Shown here: positions 58,923 to 64,000 of the stretch, in pieces
Numbering within the stretch: the first letter of the stretch is position 1
How the letters are laid out: the number at the start of each line of letters is the position of its first letter
Source: an uncultured Microbulbifer sp.
GTDB lineage: Bacteria; Pseudomonadota; Gammaproteobacteria; Pseudomonadales; Cellvibrionaceae
Length of the DNA: 64,000 nucleotides
Reading direction: 5' to 3'
Assembly (NCBI RefSeq): GCF_947498635.1
Contig: NZ_CANMKV010000013.1
Location: forward strand, 45,613 to 109,612
Made by a program: the position numbers and the translations under genes
Notes under the pieces: generated by a model
Told to the model about the DNA's origin: nothing
Database searches by the model: none
The model's input: only the letters and a program-made list of their open reading frames with translations

Positions 58923-60659
58923 GTGGAATTACTTTCCGGCGGCGATATGTTGGTTCGCGCGCTGCAGGATGAAGGGGTAGATCTGATTTTTGGCTACCCA
59001 GGCGGTTCGGCACTGCATATCTATGATGCCATCTTCAGGCAGAAGTCCATCAAGCATGTACTGGTGCGTCACGAGCAGGGGGCGACCCATGCGGCAGACG
59101 GTTATGCCCGTTCCACGGGCAAGGCGGGGGTAGTACTGGTGACCTCCGGCCCAGGGGCTACCAACGCGATTACTGGAATTGCCACAGCTTATATGGACTC
59201 GATTCCTATGGTGGTGATCTCGGGCCAGGTGCCCAGGGACAAAATCGGCGAGGATGCTTTTCAGGAAACCGATATGGTGGGTTGTTCACGCCCGATCGTG
59301 AAACACAGTTTCCTGGTAAAGAATGCTGAAGAAATTCCCGCGGTGGTTAAGAAGGCCTTCTATATCGCTAATACCGGCCGCCCAGGGCCGGTGGTTATTG
59401 ATGTGCCCAAGGATGTGACCAATCCCGCAGAGCGGTACCCCTACCATTACCCCGAAAAACTGCGCATGCGCTCCTATACCCCGGCGGGTAAGGGACACAG
59501 CGGTCAGATACGCAAAGCGGTTGCACTGCTGCTATCGGCGCGACGACCGGTGATTTACGCCGGCGGCGGCGTCGTGCAGGGGGAAGGCTCCGAACTGCTC
59601 ACGACGCTGGCGCGCCACCTTAACTACCCGGTGACCAATACCCTGATGGGCCTCGGTGCGTTTCCCGGTAGTGATAAGCGCTTCCTCGGGATGCTCGGGA
59701 TGCACGGCACATTTGAAGCCAACACTGCGATGCATCATGCCGATGTGATTTTGGCGGTGGGGGCGCGTTTCGATGACCGTGTTACGAATACCCCGAACAA
59801 ATTCTGTCCCGGCGCCAAGATTATTCACATCGATGTTGACCCGGCGTCCATCTCCAAGACGATTGTTGCCGACATACCCATCGTGGGCACTGTCCAGTCG
59901 GTGTTGGCAGACATGCTGGAAGCGTTTAAATCCAGTGAGGAGCAGCCAGATCAGTCGGCGATTGTTGATTGGTGGCGGCAGATAGAGGACTGGCGGGAGC
60001 GCCACGGCCTCTATACCGCTCCGCGCTATAGAACCGATGGTGCATTAATTATGCCTCAGGAAGTGATTCGTGCGGTTTACGATATTACAGAGGGGGATGC
60101 TTACGTCACCTCGGATGTTGGGCAGCATCAGATGTTTGCCGCTCAGTATTACCACTTTGATAAGCCGCGTCGCTGGATCAACTCCGGTGGCCTCGGCACC
60201 ATGGGCTTTGGCTTACCCGCTGCCCTGGGGGTGAAAATTGCCCACCCCGATAAGGAAGTCGTATGTGTGACCGGGGAGGGCAGCATCCAGATGTGTATAC
60301 AGGAGTTGTCTACCGCTACTCAATACCATCTACCAGTCAAAATCCTATGCCTTAACAACCAGGCCCTCGGCATGGTGAAGCAGTGGCAAGAGATGCAATA
60401 CGAAGGGCGCCTATCCAATAGTGTTTACGAAGAATCCCTGCCGGATTTTGTCAAGCTCGCTGAGGCCTACGGACACCTGGGTGTGAAAATTGAACGACGC
60501 GAGGATTTACATGCAAAGTTGCAGGAGGCTTTTGCGCAAAAGGATCGCACGGTATTTATCGATGTTTATGTCGACCCCTCTGAGCATGTGTATCCGATGC
60601 AGGTCATGCCGAGCGGCTCCATGCGCGATATGTGGCTGAGTAAAACGGAACGGACATAG
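58923..60659 (+). CDS. ilvI: Acetolactate synthase large subunit
   Basis: 578 residues from the GTG at 58923, which has GAGGAG 7 bases upstream; the upstream in-frame start would add 29 residues without a ribosome-binding site. TPP and active-site features: [42 protein letters not shown], and the TPP motif [23 protein letters not shown]. It forms acetolactate/acetohydroxybutyrate, the first common step of branched-chain amino acid synthesis. It is followed by ilvH after 11 bases. Confidence 0.95.
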   Translation: MELLSGGDMLVRALQDEGVDLIFGYPGGSALHIYDAIFRQKSIKHVLVRHEQGATHAADGYARSTGKAGVVLVTSGPGATNAITGIATAYMDSIPMVVISGQVPRDKIGEDAFQETDMVGCSRPIVKHSFLVKNAEEIPAVVKKAFYIANTGRPGPVVIDVPKDVTNPAERYPYHYPEKLRMRSYTPAGKGHSGQIRKAVALLLSARRPVIYAGGGVVQGEGSELLTTLARHLNYPVTNTLMGLGAFPGSDKRFLGMLGMHGTFEANTAMHHADVILAVGARFDDRVTNTPNKFCPGAKIIHIDVDPASISKTIVADIPIVGTVQSVLADMLEAFKSSEEQPDQSAIVDWWRQIEDWRERHGLYTAPRYRTDGALIMPQEVIRAVYDITEGDAYVTSDVGQHQMFAAQYYHFDKPRRWINSGGLGTMGFGLPAALGVKIAHPDKEVVCVTGEGSIQMCIQELSTATQYHLPVKILCLNNQALGMVKQWQEMQYEGRLSNSVYEESLPDFVKLAEAYGHLGVKIERREDLHAKLQEAFAQKDRTVFIDVYVDPSEHVYPMQVMPSGSMRDMWLSKTERT

Positions 60660-60670
60660 GGGCTAGGGCG

Positions 60671-61162
60671 ATGCGTAGAATTATTTCGGTTCTGATGGAG
60701 AATGAGCCGGGTGCTTTGTCCCGTGTTGTTGGGTTGTTTTCCCAGCGCGGTTACAACATTGAGAGCTTAACTGTCGCGCCTACCGAGGATGCCACTTTGT
60801 CGCGGCTAACCCTGGTGACCATTGGTGATGACCACAAAATTGAGCAGATCACTAAAAATCTGAACAAACTCATCGATGTAGTAAAGCTGGTCGACCTCAC
60901 TGAGGGTTCTCATATTGAACGGGAGCTATTGTTGGTAAAGGTGCGTGCAAACGGCGCCCAGCGCGATGAAGTAAAGCGCAGCGTGGATATTTTTCGCGGG
61001 CAGATTGTGGATGTCACCAGCAGTATGTACACGGTGCAAGTTGCAGGTACCGGTGAAAAGCTGGATGCGTTTTTGCAGGCGTTAGGAGAGCACACCATCA
61101 TGGAAGTCGTGCGCTCAGGGGTCTCGGGAATTGCCCGTGGTGAAAAAATATTAAGTGTGTAG
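60671..61162 (+). CDS. ilvH: Acetolactate synthase small (regulatory) subunit
   Basis: 163 residues, matching E. coli IlvH (163). The N-terminal ACT domain ISVLMENEPGALSRVVGLFS binds valine for feedback control; the C-terminal domain (VDIFRGQIVDVTSSMYTVQVAG) is complete. It activates and regulates IlvI. ilvC follows after 24 bases. Confidence 0.96.
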   Translation: MRRIISVLMENEPGALSRVVGLFSQRGYNIESLTVAPTEDATLSRLTLVTIGDDHKIEQITKNLNKLIDVVKLVDLTEGSHIERELLLVKVRANGAQRDEVKRSVDIFRGQIVDVTSSMYTVQVAGTGEKLDAFLQALGEHTIMEVVRSGVSGIARGEKILSV

Positions 61163-62212
<1,050 letters not shown>

Positions 62213-62225
62213 TCCTTTTTATAAG

Positions 62226-62257
62226 AAAAACGGCGGGGCTTCCCGCCGTTTTTTTTT
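62226..62257 (+). terminator. Intrinsic terminator after ilvC
   Basis: AAAAACGGCGGG-GCTT-CCCGCCGTTTTT followed by more T, 13 bases after the ilvC stop. Confidence 0.93.
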
Positions 62258-62322
62258 GCCCTGTGCGCACATTGGGCAATGGCGTACACTCGCTGGCTGC
62301 AAAATGTATTAACGGAGAGTCT

Positions 62323-63198
62323 ATGAGCGTTCAAGGGGATAAGAAGCAGCCCGCGGACCCAGCAAGTGAGTCGAATGAGGAAATTCGTTTACCGATCGAC
62401 GAGCATATTGAGGAAGAGGTTGCGGAAAACGGCAAGAGAGTACGTGCTCGTGGAGTGTATCTTCTGCCCAACCTGATTACGACGGGTGCTCTCTTTAGTG
62501 GCTTCTATGCCATCGTAGCCGGAATGAGTGGCAACTTTGAGGCGGCGGCTATCGCGATATTTGTAGCCATGGTGCTGGATGGTCTGGATGGGCGAGTGGC
62601 GCGCTTGACTGATACTCAAAGCGCCTTTGGTGTGCAGTATGACTCCCTCTCGGACATGGTGTCCTTTGGCCTTGCCCCTGCCTTAGTGGCATTTAGTTGG
62701 GGTTTGGGCACCTTGGGAAAATTTGGTTGGGCGATCGCATTTTTATATGCGGCCTGTGCCGCCCTGCGCCTGGCCCGTTTCAATACCCAGGTCGATACAG
62801 TCGATAAGGGTGTATTTATCGGTCTCGCCAGCCCGACTGCGGCGGCAATAGTCGCCAGTATGGTTTGGGCGGGGCACGATTTGGAGGTCGGTGCAGGTTT
62901 GGCAACAATCGCTGCGCTGGTAACTGGAGCGGCTGGGCTCCTGATGGTCTCCAATTTCCATTACACCAGCTTCAAGCGACTGGATTTCAAGGGTAGGGTG
63001 CCCTTTGTAATGATGCTTGCAGTTATCCTTATCTTCAGCCTCGTGACTATAGACCCCGCTGGAGTGTTGCTCACGTTGGCCGTACTCTACACACTATCGG
63101 GCCCGGCGATGTGGCTATGGGGGCGAGTACATCCGAAACCAGCCAATCAGCCTGGGAAAGCCGATAGTGATAAAGCGAAGGATAAAGAGCTGCATTAA
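62323..63198 (+). CDS. pssA: CDP-diacylglycerol--serine O-phosphatidyltransferase
   Basis: 291 residues from the ATG at 62323, preceded by GGAGAG; the longer opening runs back through the ilvC terminator. An acidic, charged N-terminal tail precedes several membrane segments. The CDP-alcohol phosphatidyltransferase signature is DGLDGRVARL followed by FGVQYDSLSDMVSFG. It makes phosphatidylserine, the precursor of phosphatidylethanolamine. This is the membrane-integrated (type II) enzyme, unlike the soluble PssA of E. coli. Presence next to ilvC is common in Pseudomonas-like genomes. Confidence 0.94.
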   Translation: MSVQGDKKQPADPASESNEEIRLPIDEHIEEEVAENGKRVRARGVYLLPNLITTGALFSGFYAIVAGMSGNFEAAAIAIFVAMVLDGLDGRVARLTDTQSAFGVQYDSLSDMVSFGLAPALVAFSWGLGTLGKFGWAIAFLYAACAALRLARFNTQVDTVDKGVFIGLASPTAAAIVASMVWAGHDLEVGAGLATIAALVTGAAGLLMVSNFHYTSFKRLDFKGRVPFVMMLAVILIFSLVTIDPAGVLLTLAVLYTLSGPAMWLWGRVHPKPANQPGKADSDKAKDKELH

Positions 63199-63353
63199 TT
63201 TAAAAGGATTCCTTTTGGGGTCTGTGTTGCATGACCTTACTTTATAGGTAAGCGGGGATGCGAGCTAACACGGAATTGTGATCGTCGGAAGGTCGGATGC
63301 GGCCTTAATATTCCCCTCAAAATAAGAGGGCTGTGCGACAGCTGAAAAAAGTC

Positions 63354-63382
63354 TTGCACAGAAGCACAGTAATCCGTATAGT
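63354..63382 (+). promoter_or_regulatory. rrn promoter P1
   Basis: TTGCAC, 17-base spacer, TATAGT, then a GCCTCC discriminator. First of three in the leader. Confidence 0.65.
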
Positions 63383-63464
63383 TCGCCTCCTCGCTGCTCA
63401 GGCAGCAGCGGGAAGGCAGCTCCAAGTGATTGATTTTCTTAAGAAAATTACTTCAAAAAAGAGC

Positions 63465-63492
63465 TTGCCAAGCACCGAGAGGCCGCTATAAT
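63465..63492 (+). promoter_or_regulatory. rrn promoter P2 with AT-rich UP element
   Basis: TTGCCA, 16-base spacer and a perfect TATAAT, followed by a GC-rich discriminator (GCACGCC). The preceding 30 bases (63433-63460) are A/T tracts fitting an UP element. It is the best-scoring of the three by eye. Confidence 0.8.
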
Positions 63493-63586
63493 GCACGCCA
63501 CTCAAGCAAGGGCGGAAACGGCCTTGCAGGGATTCGGAAAGCTCTTTGAGTTACACGGATCGCCGAGAAAAAAGCTGAAAAAACAC

Positions 63587-63614
63587 TTGATTCAGCGACC
63601 AGGATGTGTAAAAT
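63587..63614 (+). promoter_or_regulatory. rrn promoter P3
   Basis: TTGATT, 16-base spacer, TAAAAT, followed by ACGCGTCCCGC. Confidence 0.6.
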
Positions 63615-63630
63615 ACGCGTCCCGCAGTTA

Positions 63631-63690
63631 GAGCCCGGCGCTCAACTGAGTTGTTTAAAAATTCGATCAAGCAATATGTGTGGGTGCTTG
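63631..63690 (+). promoter_or_regulatory. rrn antitermination signals (boxB, boxA, boxC)
   Basis: A small hairpin GAGC-CCGGC-GCTC (63631-63643) as boxB, then GTTGTTTAAAAATT (63650-63663) in the place of boxA, then TGTGTGGGTGCTTG (63677-63690) as boxC. Order and spacing follow the E. coli rrn leader, where Nus factors bind to prevent early termination. Confidence 0.7.
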
Positions 63691-63839
63691 CGGAATGATG
63701 AATCGATACATCTAGCTTCGGCTAGAAAAAGATTTATCGGAAGTAAGTAACTCATGTCAATGAATTACGTTTTAATTCCGAGCAAAACTTAAGTCTGATC
63801 AGGAGCCATATTCCGGTTCTTGTGAAAGGCGAACTCTTT

Positions 63840-64000
63840 AAACTGAAGAGTTTGATCATGGCTCAGATTGAACGCTGGCGGCAGGCCTAACACATGCAAG
63901 TCGAGCGCGAAAGTTCTTCGGAGCGAGTAGAGCGGCGGACGGGTGAGTAACGCGTGGGAAATTGCCCAGTAGTGGGGGACAACATTCGGAAACGGATGCT
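63840..64000 (+). rRNA. rrs: 16S ribosomal RNA (5' end, partial)
   Basis: The 5' end is recognised from GAAGAGTTTGATCATGGCTC and the following conserved AACGCTGGCGGCAGGCCTAA and CGGCGGACGGGTGAGTAACG. The V1 region and GGAAATTGCCCAGTAGTGGG are gammaproteobacterial and look like Microbulbifer. The mature 5' end is placed by analogy with E. coli. The gene continues beyond the window. Confidence 0.97.

Larger units (their letters stand above)
63199..63839 (+). other. rRNA operon leader region
   Basis: No protein gene seen; a minus-strand opening at 63237-63425 overlaps P1 and looks spurious. The region holds three promoters and the antitermination signals described separately. A short dyad AAAAGGA-T-TCCTTTT just after pssA could be a weak terminator for it. 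Confidence 0.7.

Noticed and set aside
63237..63425. Minus-strand 62-codon frame in the rrn leader
   Set aside because: It overlaps rrn promoter P1 and reads as low-information sequence.

Overview
The window is chromosomal DNA from a marine gammaproteobacterium. The 5' end of a 16S rRNA gene at the right edge, the murJ-ribF-ileS-lspA-fkpB-ispH-minor pilin order, and a PdsS/PdsR/PdsO-type trio (described mostly from marine Proteobacteria) together suggest Microbulbifer or a close relative in Cellvibrionales. That placement is an inference; no database search was possible. I saw no transposase, integrase, phage gene, CRISPR array or complete tRNA gene.

Layout. 1-3100 (minus): a 5-oxoprolinase operon, pxpA-pxpB-pxpC (pxpC cut by the left edge), preceded by an unrecognised membrane-anchored protein. 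3184-10466: uvrA (minus), then a bifunctional GDP-mannose enzyme, an MFS exporter, ssb and a degenerate sugar-nucleotide-reductase-like gene (plus). 10536-12350: fabA-fabB (minus). 12626-14824: galU and a phosphomannomutase, which with manC at 6170 supply UDP-glucose and GDP-mannose for polysaccharide. 14947-19743: ispB, rplU-rpmA, obgE, proB and rpsT, separated by very clean stem-loop terminators. 19887-23565 (minus): pdsO-pdsR-pdsS, the regulatory and OmpA-like parts of the proteobacterial dedicated sortase system, with no sortase or target gene in the window. A structured intergenic RNA region lies between pdsO and pdsR.

24033-31545: murJ, ribF, ileS, lspA, fkpB, ispH. 31902-38981: a visibly AT-richer minor-pilin block (fimT, pilV, pilW, pilX, pilY1, pilE, and a second convergent fimT-like gene), followed by pilR and pilS (minus). 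Together they form the priming and regulatory part of a type IV pilus. 42277-49762: nadE, bamD, rluD, pgeF and clpB with a heat-shock-type promoter. 50101-54309: an RND efflux pair without an outer-membrane gene. 54347-57972: an AraC-type regulator divergent from a two-gene unit encoding a secreted alpha/beta-hydrolase-like protein and a membrane-anchored beta-rich protein, neither of which I can name. 57984-63198: a DUF4124-type protein (minus), then ilvI-ilvH-ilvC and pssA. 63199-64000: an rrn leader with three tandem promoters and boxB/boxA/boxC-like antitermination signals, then the start of 16S rRNA.

Most of the window is conserved housekeeping sequence. The least explained parts are the pds region with its structured spacer, the hydrolase/anchor gene pair, and the degenerate reductase after ssb.
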